Shown in pieces: positions 17,164 to 25,413 of a stretch of DNA of 64,000 bases. Under the pieces are notes generated by a model. It did no database searches and was not told the DNA's origin. It worked only from the letters and a program-made list of their open reading frames with translations. Within the stretch, counting starts at the first letter, position 1. Each line of letters begins with the position of its first letter. The stretch is from Virgisporangium aurantiacum (GTDB lineage: Bacteria; Actinomycetota; Actinomycetes; Mycobacteriales; Micromonosporaceae). The DNA lies in the NCBI RefSeq assembly GCF_016863635.1, contig NZ_BOPG01000049.1:167243-231242 (forward strand). Reading direction: 5' to 3'. A program made the position numbers and the translations under genes.

Positions 17164-18236
17164 CTGACCTCGAAGACGACCCGGCCGTCGGGCCCAAGGT
17201 CGAGAAAGGACAACAACCGGTCGGCCTCCGAGCGGACCGCGTCGGCCTCGTCGGATGCCAGCGGGACGAACGGGGTGACGCGCACTTCGGCGCCCTGAAT
17301 CTGCCAGATCCCGGCGACGAACCCGTCGACCAGAAACGTCGCATGCACCATCGAGTAGCCCGGGAACACGCGCGGCCGGTGCTCATCGGAAATGATGCGG
17401 CTGCGGTCGTCGTGGCTGAGGACGAGGTTGTCGAACTCGGGCAGGAACCGCACCGGCGCCGGCTCGTCACCGCTCGCGATCGGCAGGCCGGGGACGTCGA
17501 ACAGTTCGCGCCCACGCTCGTCCCGATAGACCGTGAGCTCCGGGCGCAGCGCCTCGACCTCGGCCCGGAGCCGCCGCAGGCCCGACCAGATCTGCAGGTC
17601 GGCGACCGACGCCGGCCCGCACGACGCAAGGTACCGCCACACCAGCGTCCGTACGGACGGCTCCTCGTGCAGCGAGCCGATCCAGTCCTCCGCGAGCACG
17701 CAGGCCACGTGCCCGCGCCGGCGCCACACGCCCGTGGGTGGCGGGTGCAGCAGCGGCAGTTCACGCTGCGCGGCCCAGGCCAACGGCATCTTCGCCCGGT
17801 CGGGGTACCGCTCGGCGAGGTGCCGGGCCAGCGCCGGCCGCGTCAGCACCTGGCCAGACAGGATCTCCCGCGCGGCGGCGGCCAGGTCGGCGAGGTCGAT
17901 ACCGGCCAGGTCACGGGCGAACGGCGACAGGCCGGCCTTCCCGATGCGCTGGGCGATCAGCGGACGCAGCCAGCGGTAGTCGTCGCCGGTCGTCATGTGT
18001 TGGGTGATGCGCAGCAGGCTGCCACGGACGACGTCGCGTCCGGCAAGCGCCGCGGTGAGGTCTTCGTGACGGAACATGGCCATCCGGGTCCACAGCCCGA
18101 CGTACGGCGCGTCGGTCTCCTGCGCCTGGACGGCCACGAGCCGCGCGACAAGTTCCGGCACGGTGCCCGGGAACGGAGTCAGCAGCGACTGGCGCTGGAG
18201 GTACGTGCGGTTCAGCTGCCGCGTCGAGATGTCCAC
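17160..18236 (-). CDS. AlkZ-like winged-helix DNA-binding protein
   Basis: A 358-aa member of the winged-helix HTH_42 (AlkZ-like) family, which includes DNA glycosylases that unhook bulky or crosslinked bases. The catalytic-type Q-x-Q motif appears as AVQAQET (about residues 34-40). The usual RGSLLRITQHM strand and several tandem winged helices follow, ending in an RVTPFVPLA wing. Its stop overlaps the end of the convergent CheW gene by four bases. Many homologues sit in antibiotic clusters for self-protection, but nothing here points to one, so a general repair role is likely. Confidence 0.85.
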   Translation of the reverse strand: MDISTRQLNRTYLQRQSLLTPFPGTVPELVARLVAVQAQETDAPYVGLWTRMAMFRHEDLTAALAGRDVVRGSLLRITQHMTTGDDYRWLRPLIAQRIGKAGLSPFARDLAGIDLADLAAAAREILSGQVLTRPALARHLAERYPDRAKMPLAWAAQRELPLLHPPPTGVWRRRGHVACVLAEDWIGSLHEEPSVRTLVWRYLASCGPASVADLQIWSGLRRLRAEVEALRPELTVYRDERGRELFDVPGLPIASGDEPAPVRFLPEFDNLVLSHDDRSRIISDEHRPRVFPGYSMVHATFLVDGFVAGIWQIQGAEVRVTPFVPLASDEADAVRSEADRLLSFLDLGPDGRVVFEVS

Positions 18237-18380
18237 GGGAATGACGTTATCGACCGAAGCGGTCAGAACCTGTCCTCATTCCAGCCGACGTGGCGCCGAA
18301 CTGGGTCCGTCCCGGGGGTGACGATCGGCGGGGTTCTGGCGGTAGCGTCTCTTCCGCCTATTGGTAGGAGGTTGGCGTCC

Positions 18381-19814
18381 ATGTCCTCTGGCGGTAACGG
18401 GGTTCGCGAAGACGCTTCGCGACAGAGGTTCGACCTGGTTATGCGTGGTTACGACAAGCGCCAGGTCGACCAGTTCGCGTCCCGGGCCGACAGCGAGATC
18501 GCGATGCTGATGGCCGAGCGCGAGCGGGCCCGCGAGCAGTTCCACGCGATGGCGCAGCAGATCCAGCAGCTCCAGGGCGACCTGACCGAGGCGCGGAAGC
18601 GGCCGGCGCAGATCGACAAGGCCACGTTCAAGGACCTCGGCCCCATGGTCGAGCAGATCCTCCAGAACGCCGAGAAGCAGGCCGCCCAGATCACCTCGAC
18701 GGCGTCGGAGCGCGTGGCGAACCACCGCGCCCAGGCCGACAAGGCGCTCGCCGACGCCCACGAACGGGCGAACCGGATCATCCGGGAGTACGAGGAAGAG
18801 GTCGCCAACCGGCGGGCCGAACTGCAGCAGACCGCCGAGCTGCGCCGGGCGGCCGCCCAGGCCGAGATCGACGACATGACGGAGCTGGCCCAGCGGTTGC
18901 GCACGGAGGCCGAGGCGATCCACCAGCGCGCCGAGGAGGAGGCCAGCCGGCTCGGCGAGCAGAGCAACCGCGAACTCGAGCACGCGCGGGCCCGGGCGAA
19001 GGCGATGGTCGAGGCCGCGCAGGCGCAGGCCGAGCGCGACACCCAGGCCGCACACGCCCGCGCCGAGGAGGAGATCAACCAGTACCGGGGTGAGGTCGAG
19101 CGGGAGATCGAAGACCGGCGCAACGCCGCCAGCCAGAAGATCGTCGCCATGCACACCGAGGCGCAGCACTACTCCGACGACGTGCGCCAGCGGGCCGACG
19201 AGCAGGCGACCATCCGGGCCCAGGAACTGGCCGCGGTGGAGCAGGAGATCGAGGCCCGTCGCCGTACCCGGGTGGCCATGCAGGCCGAGCTCGACTCGGC
19301 GCAGCAGCGCCTCGCCGAGTCGCGTCAGGAGCGGGACACCATCGACGGCGAGGTCGGCCGGCTCCGCGAGCACCTGGCCGCCGTCCGCCAGGACCTGGCG
19401 TCGGAGATGAAGCGGTTGGACGAGACGCGCCACGCGGCCGACAGCGCCGACCGGCACGCCAAGGACGTCCGCGCCCGGGTGCAGCGGGAGGCGAAGCGGG
19501 TCGCCGAAGCGGCGGCCGCGGCCGTGCTCGCGGCAGCGGCGGCCGGGTCGGAGACGGGCGAGTATCCGCAGGTCATGCCCCGGGAGAACGGGCACGATCC
19601 GCGGGAGAGGGGCCTGTCGCTGGAGAAGGCCGACGACGGCCCGGCGCGGGAGAACGCGCGGGAAACGCGGGAGAACGGGACGCCCGCGCGGGAGACGCGG
19701 GAGACGCGGGAGAGCGGCGTGCCGGCGCAACGGGAGCCGTTCCAGAACGGACCCACGCCGTTGCCGCAACGCCAGCCCGGGATACTGGAGCGCCAGCCGG
19801 CCGTCGCCGACTGA
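18381..19814 (+). CDS. DivIVA-like coiled-coil protein (Scy/FilP type)
   Basis: A 477-aa filament-type protein. Residues 15-50 (FDLVMRGYDKRQVDQFASR) match the DivIVA membrane-curvature segment. Residues about 55-385 are almost unbroken heptad-rich coiled coil with alanine, glutamate, arginine and glutamine. The tail (about 395-477) is low complexity, with RETRENG- and ARETRETRES-like short repeats. Proteins of this kind organise polar growth in filamentous actinobacteria. The ATG at 18381 has TAGGAGG upstream; a longer in-frame reading overlaps the divergent winged-helix gene and is rejected. Confidence 0.88.
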   Translation: MSSGGNGVREDASRQRFDLVMRGYDKRQVDQFASRADSEIAMLMAERERAREQFHAMAQQIQQLQGDLTEARKRPAQIDKATFKDLGPMVEQILQNAEKQAAQITSTASERVANHRAQADKALADAHERANRIIREYEEEVANRRAELQQTAELRRAAAQAEIDDMTELAQRLRTEAEAIHQRAEEEASRLGEQSNRELEHARARAKAMVEAAQAQAERDTQAAHARAEEEINQYRGEVEREIEDRRNAASQKIVAMHTEAQHYSDDVRQRADEQATIRAQELAAVEQEIEARRRTRVAMQAELDSAQQRLAESRQERDTIDGEVGRLREHLAAVRQDLASEMKRLDETRHAADSADRHAKDVRARVQREAKRVAEAAAAAVLAAAAAGSETGEYPQVMPRENGHDPRERGLSLEKADDGPARENARETRENGTPARETRETRESGVPAQREPFQNGPTPLPQRQPGILERQPAVAD

Positions 19815-19850
19815 GAGCGGGCCCGATGGGGTGCCGGCCGGCGTCGGCGA

Positions 19851-20396
19851 TTACGCGCCGGGCGGCTGGAAGCCGGTTCGCAGCAGGGACAACAGGCGGC
19901 GTGCGTGGTCGGGGTCGGAGCTGGCGATCGCCGCTGCGCTCGTCAGCGCGAGAAGGTCCGCTATCGCGAGATCCCCGCGGACCGCGCCCACCGACGCCGC
20001 GCGGCTGAGAAGCCGCGTGGCCACCTCCGTGATCGAGCGGTGCCACTCCGCGAAGAGGCGGGTCCGTCGCTGGTCGGCGCCCTCGGTCACCGCCAGCGCG
20101 AGCGGGCGTTTCGCCGCGATGTGGACGACGAACGCGTCCAGCCACTCGAACAGCGCCGCCCCCGCGTCCGGGGCGGTGGCCAGGTCGTCGCCGTGCCGGC
20201 ACAGCGCGGCGACCTCGTCGCTGTAGACGGCGACGATCAGGTCGCCGCGCGTCGGGAAGTGCCGGTAGAGCGTCGCGTTGCCGACGCCCGCGCGGCGGGC
20301 GACGTCGTCGAGCGGGATGTCGGGTCCGCGCTCGGTGAACAGGTCACGGGCGGCCGCGAGCAGTAGTTCGAGGTTCCGTGCCGCGTCGGCCCGCAT
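19851..20396 (-). CDS. TetR-family transcriptional repressor
   Basis: A 181-aa repressor. The TetR helix-turn-helix lies at residues 8-55 (DDVARRAGVGNATLYRHFPTRGDL), followed by an all-helical ligand domain. It is divergent from the SnoaL-like gene, and the 87-bp spacer is filled by a large inverted repeat, so it very likely represses both genes. The ligand is unknown. Confidence 0.92.
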   Translation of the reverse strand: MRADAARNLELLLAAARDLFTERGPDIPLDDVARRAGVGNATLYRHFPTRGDLIVAVYSDEVAALCRHGDDLATAPDAGAALFEWLDAFVVHIAAKRPLALAVTEGADQRRTRLFAEWHRSITEVATRLLSRAASVGAVRGDLAIADLLALTSAAAIASSDPDHARRLLSLLRTGFQPPGA

Positions 20397-20411
20397 GGTG
20401 CTCCTTGATAA

Positions 20412-20464
20412 GTGGGGATTTCCCCGGTTAGCCTAGCGCCAACGCTAAACGGGGAGTTCCCCAC
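20412..20464. promoter_or_regulatory. Twin TetR operator inverted repeat
   Basis: Two 21-bp arms (20412-20432 and 20444-20464) are inverted copies matching at 18 of 21 positions. Each arm contains its own palindrome, GGGGATTTCCCC or GGGGAGTTCCCC. The outer ends read GTGGGGA and TCCCCAC. This double site sits between the TetR and SnoaL-like start codons and probably binds two repressor dimers. Confidence 0.75.
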
Positions 20465-20483
20465 ATAACCGAGAGGGACAGGG

Positions 20484-20885
20484 ATGACCATCTCCATCGA
20501 GGACCGGCTCGCGATCACCGAGGTCATCGCCCGGCACGGTCACCTGGTCGACGGCGGTCACCTGCACCGCAGCGACGAGGTGTTCGACGCCGACGCCGTC
20601 TTCGACCTGGCCGACTTCGGCGCCGGAACGGTGCACGGGCTCGCGGCCCTGTACGACCTGGCGCGGCAGCTCGGCGACAACAACCCGGTGGGTCACCACG
20701 TGACCAACACCGTCCTGGAGGAGGGCGACGGTGGCCAGGTGAAGGCGCTGTCCAAGGGGATCGGCGTCAACGCCGACGGCACGGCCAGCAGCGTGGTCTA
20801 CGAGGACCTGCTGGCGCGGCGCGACGCCGGTTGGCGGATCGTCCGGCGCCGCGTCCAGGCGCGTCGCAAGCAAGGTGCCGTGTAA
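20484..20885 (+). CDS. SnoaL-like polyketide cyclase-fold protein
   Basis: A 133-aa NTF2/SnoaL_4-type protein. Landmarks are the opening RLAITEVIARHGHLVDGG, the FDADAVFDLADFG turn, NPVGHHVTNTVL in the central sheet, and a basic C-terminus (RRRVQARRKQG). Members include small cyclases, isomerases and dehydratases. The gene is divergent from a TetR gene and is its likely target, so it probably acts on a small organic molecule that also binds the repressor. It starts at ATG 20484 behind GAGAGGGACAGGG. Confidence 0.88.
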   Translation: MTISIEDRLAITEVIARHGHLVDGGHLHRSDEVFDADAVFDLADFGAGTVHGLAALYDLARQLGDNNPVGHHVTNTVLEEGDGGQVKALSKGIGVNADGTASSVVYEDLLARRDAGWRIVRRRVQARRKQGAV

Positions 20886-20917
20886 AACTTTCTAGACACG
20901 AAGTCAAAAATTCGCTA

Positions 20918-20953
20918 CCTTCGTGATGTCAAAGATTTTGTACATCACGAAGG
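20918..20953. promoter_or_regulatory. Perfect 12-bp inverted repeat, likely operator
   Basis: CCTTCGTGATGT and ACATCACGAAGG flank a 12-bp AT-rich centre. GTCAAA-[AG]-ATT occurs twice in direct orientation around the left arm. It lies 13 bp before the ATG of the membrane-protein gene. The most likely reader is the small HTH protein encoded second in that operon, giving autoregulation. A terminator role for the SnoaL gene is a weaker alternative. Confidence 0.55.
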
Positions 20954-20965
20954 GATGCGCCGGGC

Positions 20966-21391
20966 ATGGCCATCGAAGAGAAACGGGCGTGGATCCGGAT
21001 GCTGGTCGGCGTCGCGGCCTACGTCGTGTACGCCGTCATCGTTCTGACCAGGGCGGACGGTCGCGCGCTCACCGACGTTCCGTACGCCGCCACGTTGATC
21101 TGGTCGATCGTGGCGGCGATCGTCGCATCGATTGTTGTCGAGATCGTGGTGAACACGGTGAACCGCGGGTCGATGGTCACCGACGAGCGCGACCGGGCGA
21201 TCGGCGGCCTCGGCGACCGGGTCGGCCAGGCATTCGTCGTGATCGGTGCCGTCGCGGCGATGCTGATGGCGATGGCCGAGTGGGACCACTTCTGGATCGC
21301 CAACGTGATCTACCTCTGCTTCGCGCTCTCGATGGCGCTCGGCTCGATCGCCAAACTGCTCGCCTACCGCGGAACGTTTCCGCAATGGTGA
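20966..21391 (+). CDS. Four-helix membrane protein (DUF2178-like)
   Basis: A 141-aa integral membrane protein with four predicted helices, at about residues 10-28, 42-65, 88-105 and 110-130. The loop motif TDERDRAIGGLGDRVG between helices 2 and 3 is characteristic of small membrane proteins paired with YozG-like HTH regulators. The gene overlaps the HTH gene by seven bases, so the two are made together. It may sense or anchor the regulator; function is unknown. Confidence 0.8.
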   Translation: MAIEEKRAWIRMLVGVAAYVVYAVIVLTRADGRALTDVPYAATLIWSIVAAIVASIVVEIVVNTVNRGSMVTDERDRAIGGLGDRVGQAFVVIGAVAAMLMAMAEWDHFWIANVIYLCFALSMALGSIAKLLAYRGTFPQW

Positions 21392-21612
21392 AGCCGACCC
21401 GCGTCACGAACAACATCCGGGCGCTGCGCTTCGCACACGGCGAGATGACGCAGGCAGACCTCGCCGACCGCATCGGCGTCACCCGGCAGACCCTCATCGC
21501 CATCGAACAGAGCCGGTACTCACCGTCGCTCGAGATGGCCTTCCGCATCGCACGCGTCTTCAAGACCACCATCGACGACGTTTTCCAGTACCCGGAGGAG
21601 GAAGAACAATGA
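21385..21612 (+). CDS. Small XRE/YozG-type HTH regulator
   Basis: A 75-aa protein that is essentially one helix-turn-helix domain (RALRFAHGEMTQADLADRIG and following, then TLIAIEQSRYSPSLEMAFRIA). The ATG at 21385 lies inside the end of the membrane-protein gene, and its stop overlaps the oxidoreductase start by ATGA, so all three genes form one tightly coupled operon. It probably represses the operon through the inverted repeat at 20918-20953. Confidence 0.9.
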   Translation: MVKPTRVTNNIRALRFAHGEMTQADLADRIGVTRQTLIAIEQSRYSPSLEMAFRIARVFKTTIDDVFQYPEEEEQ

Positions 21613-22586
21613 AAGCCATCACCCAGGACCGGTACGGCTCGGCCGACGTGCTCCACCTACGCGAGGTGCCCAAGCCCCGGATCGGGGCCGACGACGTGCT
21701 CGTCGAGGTGCGGGCCGCCGGGGTGGACCCCGGAGTATGGATCTTCATGACCGGCCGGCCGTACGCGGTACGGGCCGCGAGCGGGTTCCGCCGGCCGCGG
21801 GTCCCGGTGCGCGGCCGCGACGTGGCCGGCGTGGTCGCGGAGGTCGGCGTGAACGTGACCCGCTTCAAGCCCGGCGACGAGGTGTTCGGCACCTGCCGCA
21901 CCGGTTCGTACGCCGAGTTCGCAGCGGCGCCGGAGAACCGGCTGGCCCACAAGCCGCCCGGCCTGACGTTCGAGCAGGCCGCCGCGGTCCCGATCTCCGG
22001 CGGCACCGCGCTGCAGGCGGTGCGCGACTTCGGGAAGGTCGGTGCGGGCCAGCAGGTGCTGATCACCGGCGCCACCGGCGGCATCGGCTCGTTCGCGGTG
22101 CCGCTCGCCAAGTCGTACGGCGCGACCGTCACCGCCGTGTGCGGCCCGACAAAGGGCGACCTGGCCCGCCAACTCGGTGCCGACGAGGTGATCGACTACA
22201 CCAAGACAGAGGTCGACGTCCACGGTCCCCGGTACGACGTCATCATCGACATCCAGGGTTGCCGATCGCTTCCGCTGCTGAGCCGGGCCGCGGCCCCGAA
22301 CGCCCGGATCGCCCTGGTGGGCGGCGGCCACGACAGCGGCGGCCTGCTGGGCGGCTTCACCCGCCAGCTGCTGCAGGCGCCGTTCGCCTCAATGCGCGGA
22401 GGTCGCAAGTTCATCAACGCCGGCTCCCGCGAGCGCGTCGAGATCTTCGACGAACTCGGCCGGCTCGTCACCGACGGCGTGATCACGCCGCTGATCACCC
22501 GTACCTACCCGCTTGAGCAGGCACCCGACGCGATCCGGTACCTCGCCGAGGGCCACGCGGCCGGCAAGGTCGTCGTCGCCATCTGA
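21609..22586 (+). CDS. Zinc-independent MDR family NAD(P)-dependent oxidoreductase
   Basis: A 325-aa medium-chain dehydrogenase/reductase of the quinone-oxidoreductase type. The N-terminal GroES-like domain has DVLVEVRAAGVDPGVWIFM; the nucleotide-binding motif is GATGGIGSFAVPLAKS, followed by the GADEVIDYT loop. Structural zinc cysteines are absent, as in this subgroup. It is the third gene of a coupled operon behind a membrane protein and an HTH regulator, so its expression is probably tuned to a stress signal. The substrate is an enone or quinone by family, unproven here. Confidence 0.9.
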   Translation: MKAITQDRYGSADVLHLREVPKPRIGADDVLVEVRAAGVDPGVWIFMTGRPYAVRAASGFRRPRVPVRGRDVAGVVAEVGVNVTRFKPGDEVFGTCRTGSYAEFAAAPENRLAHKPPGLTFEQAAAVPISGGTALQAVRDFGKVGAGQQVLITGATGGIGSFAVPLAKSYGATVTAVCGPTKGDLARQLGADEVIDYTKTEVDVHGPRYDVIIDIQGCRSLPLLSRAAAPNARIALVGGGHDSGGLLGGFTRQLLQAPFASMRGGRKFINAGSRERVEIFDELGRLVTDGVITPLITRTYPLEQAPDAIRYLAEGHAAGKVVVAI

Positions 22587-22655
22587 TGAGTGCATGACGC
22601 GACAGGCTTCGATGAATAGAATCCCGGTGACCCCCCTAGATCAGAGGATTCGCCG

Positions 22656-24224
22656 ATGCCGCCGCGTCGTGACCCCCGGCTGGTCCCCTATCTGGCAATT
22701 GTCACCACTGTCGTGGTGTTCCTGGTCGCGAAGTGGTTGAACTGGCCGCTCTGGGCGGTGGCCATCGGCGGCATATCGCTCGCGGGGGGCGCCGTCTTCC
22801 TCCTCGCCGGCCGCGAGCACGCCGGCCGCAAGGTCACCGTGGGGCGGGTACCGGTACTGGCCCCGGCGTTCCAACCGCGCACCGGCGTGCAGGCACACAT
22901 AGTGGACGCGCGTGCAGCCGGCGCCGACATCGTCCTGCACGGGGCTGGCGGCACCGGAACCACTCAACTGGCGGCGTCACTGGCCCGCGCGGGGCTGCGG
23001 CAGGACGTCGACCTCGTGGTGTGGGTCGACGCCGGCGGTCCAACCTCTGTGGTGACGGCGTTCGCGCTGGCCGCACACCAGGTCGCCGCCCCGGGCACCG
23101 GGGGTGACGCGGCCGCCGATGCCCGGGCCTTCGTAGCCTGGCTGGCGGACACCGATCGACGGTGGCTGGTGGTGCTCGACGGCGTCACCGATCCCGTGGC
23201 GATCGACGGGTGGTGGCCCGCCGACCACTCCGCCACCGGGTGGTTCCTGGTGACCACCGCCACCGATCTGGTACGGCATCCGGTGTTCGGCCGGGGAACC
23301 GCCGTCGGGGTCGGCGTCTTCAGCCCGGCCGAGTCGCACGAGTACTTCACCGACCGGAAGCTCGCCGACGACGACGCGGCGGAACTCGCCGCCGAACTGG
23401 GTCACGAACCGCTGGCCATGGCCCGGGCCGCCGCGTACATGCAGGCCGAACGGCTGGGCTGCACCGACTACCTGAACCAGTGGATCGACCGGCGCAAGAC
23501 CGTGGCCGATCCGGTGACGGCGGCCGTTCTGCTGGCTGTGGACGCGGCCCAGCGGAAGGCGCAGAAGCAGGCGCTGCCGGCGCTGCGGTTGGCCGCGGTG
23601 CTCGATCCGGCCGGGCAGCCGGCGGCGGTGTGGAAGAGCGCGGCCGTCACCGAATATCTGGCCGGAGCCGCCGATGCGGGCATGCGGGCCGTGGCCCTGC
23701 TGCACCGCTACGGCCTGGTCGACCACGACCGGCGACTCGGTGCCTGGGCGGTGCGGGTTCATCCGGAGACTGCTCACGCCGTCCGAAAAAACACCCCCGC
23801 GGACCTGCGGGATGCCGCGGCCCGGACCGCCGCGGACGCCGTTCTCGACGCATGGCCCGCCGACGATGCCCATCCGCACCGTGCCGACCACGTGCGGGTG
23901 TTGCGGGCCAACGCGATCATCCTGGCCCGGCTCGACGGTGATCCGCTGTGGCAACCGGAGGCGCACGACCTGCTGTGGCGTGCGGGCGCGGACATCGACG
24001 TCGCCGAGGGCCTGGTGCGCGACCGCACGGCGCGCCACGGCGACGGCGACGCGCAGACGCTGACGGCGCGGCGGATCCTCGCCACGAGCTACCGGCGTGC
24101 CGGGCGGCCGGGCGACGCGGCGCGTGAACTGGAGCGGGTGGCGAGCGGCTACGAGGCCCTGGGGGATCCGATCGCCGCGGAGGTCCGCGACCTGCTGGCA
24201 AAGGTGCGTGAAGAGCTTTTGTAG
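22656..24224 (+). CDS. Membrane-anchored STAND/NB-ARC-like protein with altered P-loop
   Basis: A 522-aa protein. Two membrane helices at residues 10-50 are followed by an NTPase-like domain. The P-loop position reads GAGGTGTTQLA (96-106), with Thr102 where the essential Walker A lysine should be. Walker B RRWLVVLDGV follows, then a helical ARC-like region and short TPR-like helices near the C-terminus (RILATSYRRAGRPGDAAREL). It resembles AfsR/SARP-type or TPR STAND proteins without the DNA-binding domain. The missing lysine suggests weak or no ATP hydrolysis. It stands alone. Confidence 0.7.
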   Translation: MPPRRDPRLVPYLAIVTTVVVFLVAKWLNWPLWAVAIGGISLAGGAVFLLAGREHAGRKVTVGRVPVLAPAFQPRTGVQAHIVDARAAGADIVLHGAGGTGTTQLAASLARAGLRQDVDLVVWVDAGGPTSVVTAFALAAHQVAAPGTGGDAAADARAFVAWLADTDRRWLVVLDGVTDPVAIDGWWPADHSATGWFLVTTATDLVRHPVFGRGTAVGVGVFSPAESHEYFTDRKLADDDAAELAAELGHEPLAMARAAAYMQAERLGCTDYLNQWIDRRKTVADPVTAAVLLAVDAAQRKAQKQALPALRLAAVLDPAGQPAAVWKSAAVTEYLAGAADAGMRAVALLHRYGLVDHDRRLGAWAVRVHPETAHAVRKNTPADLRDAAARTAADAVLDAWPADDAHPHRADHVRVLRANAIILARLDGDPLWQPEAHDLLWRAGADIDVAEGLVRDRTARHGDGDAQTLTARRILATSYRRAGRPGDAARELERVASGYEALGDPIAAEVRDLLAKVREELL

Positions 24225-24226
24225 CG

Positions 24227-24793
24227 CTACCAGCGCCAGCGCCAGAAGCGGCGCTCGTAGCGGACCACGAGACTGCCGGCCGCCGCGCTCCCGGTGACCA
24301 CGACGTGCAGGCCGGGGTCGGGAACCGATGGCACCTTCGACTTCGCCGAGCCCGCGCTCGTGACGACCGCGTCGATGTTGGCGCTGGCACCCGGCGGAAG
24401 CACGATCGTGGTGGAGCCGGCCTGGGTGGCAAGATCGATGCTGATGACGCGGTGACCGATGACGGCATGGCGCAGGTCGAGCTTGACCGAGCCGGCCTTG
24501 CTCCGCACGAGGAGCCGGCGCGGCACCGGCCACCGGCCCGACCGCTTGATCGAACTGGCGTGGCTGCGCAGTTCCACCACGTCGTCGACGACCGGAGCCT
24601 CGGCCAGATCGGCGACGAACGGCTCCACCTCGCCGAAGGTGCGCGCGCTCAACACGCCGTCGACCCGGTCTTCGAACTCCACCAGGGTCAACCGGCCATC
24701 GGCGACGGCGGCGTTCAGCCGCGCGATGACACTCTCCCGATCTGAATCGGACATCCGCAGGTCCCGCCGCGACGGAACAACGTCGCCACTCAC
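24227..24793 (-). CDS. DUF1707 domain protein
   Basis: A 188-aa protein. The N-terminal DUF1707 motif is present (LRMSDSDRESVIARLNAAVADGRL split across residues 13-36, then EFEDRVDGVLSARTFGE). A beta-strand-rich C-terminal domain follows, resembling the LiaF/cell-wall-active antibiotic response fold (GSTTIVLPPGASANID). No membrane helix is seen. Such proteins are common in actinobacteria and loosely linked to envelope stress. It is convergent with the STAND-like gene. Confidence 0.8.
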   Translation of the reverse strand: MSGDVVPSRRDLRMSDSDRESVIARLNAAVADGRLTLVEFEDRVDGVLSARTFGEVEPFVADLAEAPVVDDVVELRSHASSIKRSGRWPVPRRLLVRSKAGSVKLDLRHAVIGHRVISIDLATQAGSTTIVLPPGASANIDAVVTSAGSAKSKVPSVPDPGLHVVVTGSAAAGSLVVRYERRFWRWRW

Positions 24794-24827
24794 CCCGCCG
24801 ACTTTACCGTTGCGCCCCGATCAATTC

Positions 24828-25376
24828 CTACGGCCAGTCGTCGCGGACGAATCTCGCCACCAGCGCCGCGTGGGACAGCGGGGTCGCCAGGTCGGCGACG
24901 TCGCCGTTGGTGGTGTAGTCGAGCAGCACCACACCCGTGGCCCCGGCCAACTCGCGCAGCTCGGCCACCAGGTGGGCGACGCGGTTCTCCAACACCCACC
25001 GGTAGGCGGGCAGGTAGATCCGGCGCCGGGCGGCCTCGTAGCCGAGCAGGTCGGTACCCCGCAGGCCGGCCCGGTGGCCCCGGACGGCGCCGAAGCGACG
25101 TACCGTCCGCTTCAGGCCGGCCATCGTGGTGACGGTGAGCTTGGTGGAATCGACGTCAATGTGTTCGAAGACCTTCAATGCCTGCCAGATGCCTTCGACC
25201 GACGCACCCACCACCCCGGGACTGAGTGGAACCGGGATATCCCCGTGCGGGTAGAACGGACTGAACCTGACCCACGGCTCCGCCCCCTTCGACGTGACGT
25301 CGAGAACCACCCGGCCGGGAAAGGCGGCCCCGATCGACTCCGGCTTCCGGCGCCTGCTCGCTACCTCGATCAGCAT
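24828..25376 (-). CDS. DUF6939-like conserved protein
   Basis: A 182-aa protein starting at ATG 25376 (MLIEVASRRRKPES). Strong conserved blocks include VLDVTSKGAEPWVRFSPFYP, GVVGASVEGIWQALKVFE, RRIYLPAYRWVLEN and VVLLDYTTNGDV. I recognise this as an actinobacterial domain of unknown function, probably DUF6939, often encoded with stress genes. No catalytic residues are evident. It is the last gene of a minus-strand run behind a hydrolase and a DinB protein. Confidence 0.75.
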   Translation of the reverse strand: MLIEVASRRRKPESIGAAFPGRVVLDVTSKGAEPWVRFSPFYPHGDIPVPLSPGVVGASVEGIWQALKVFEHIDVDSTKLTVTTMAGLKRTVRRFGAVRGHRAGLRGTDLLGYEAARRRIYLPAYRWVLENRVAHLVAELRELAGATGVVLLDYTTNGDVADLATPLSHAALVARFVRDDWP

Positions 25377-25413
25377 CCCCCGCAGTATGTCCGTGGGGTA
25401 CGACAGAACCGGA

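Noticed and set aside
17343..18380. N-terminal extension of the DivIVA-like protein
   Set aside because: It overlaps the divergent winged-helix gene completely, and a good ribosome site precedes ATG 18381.
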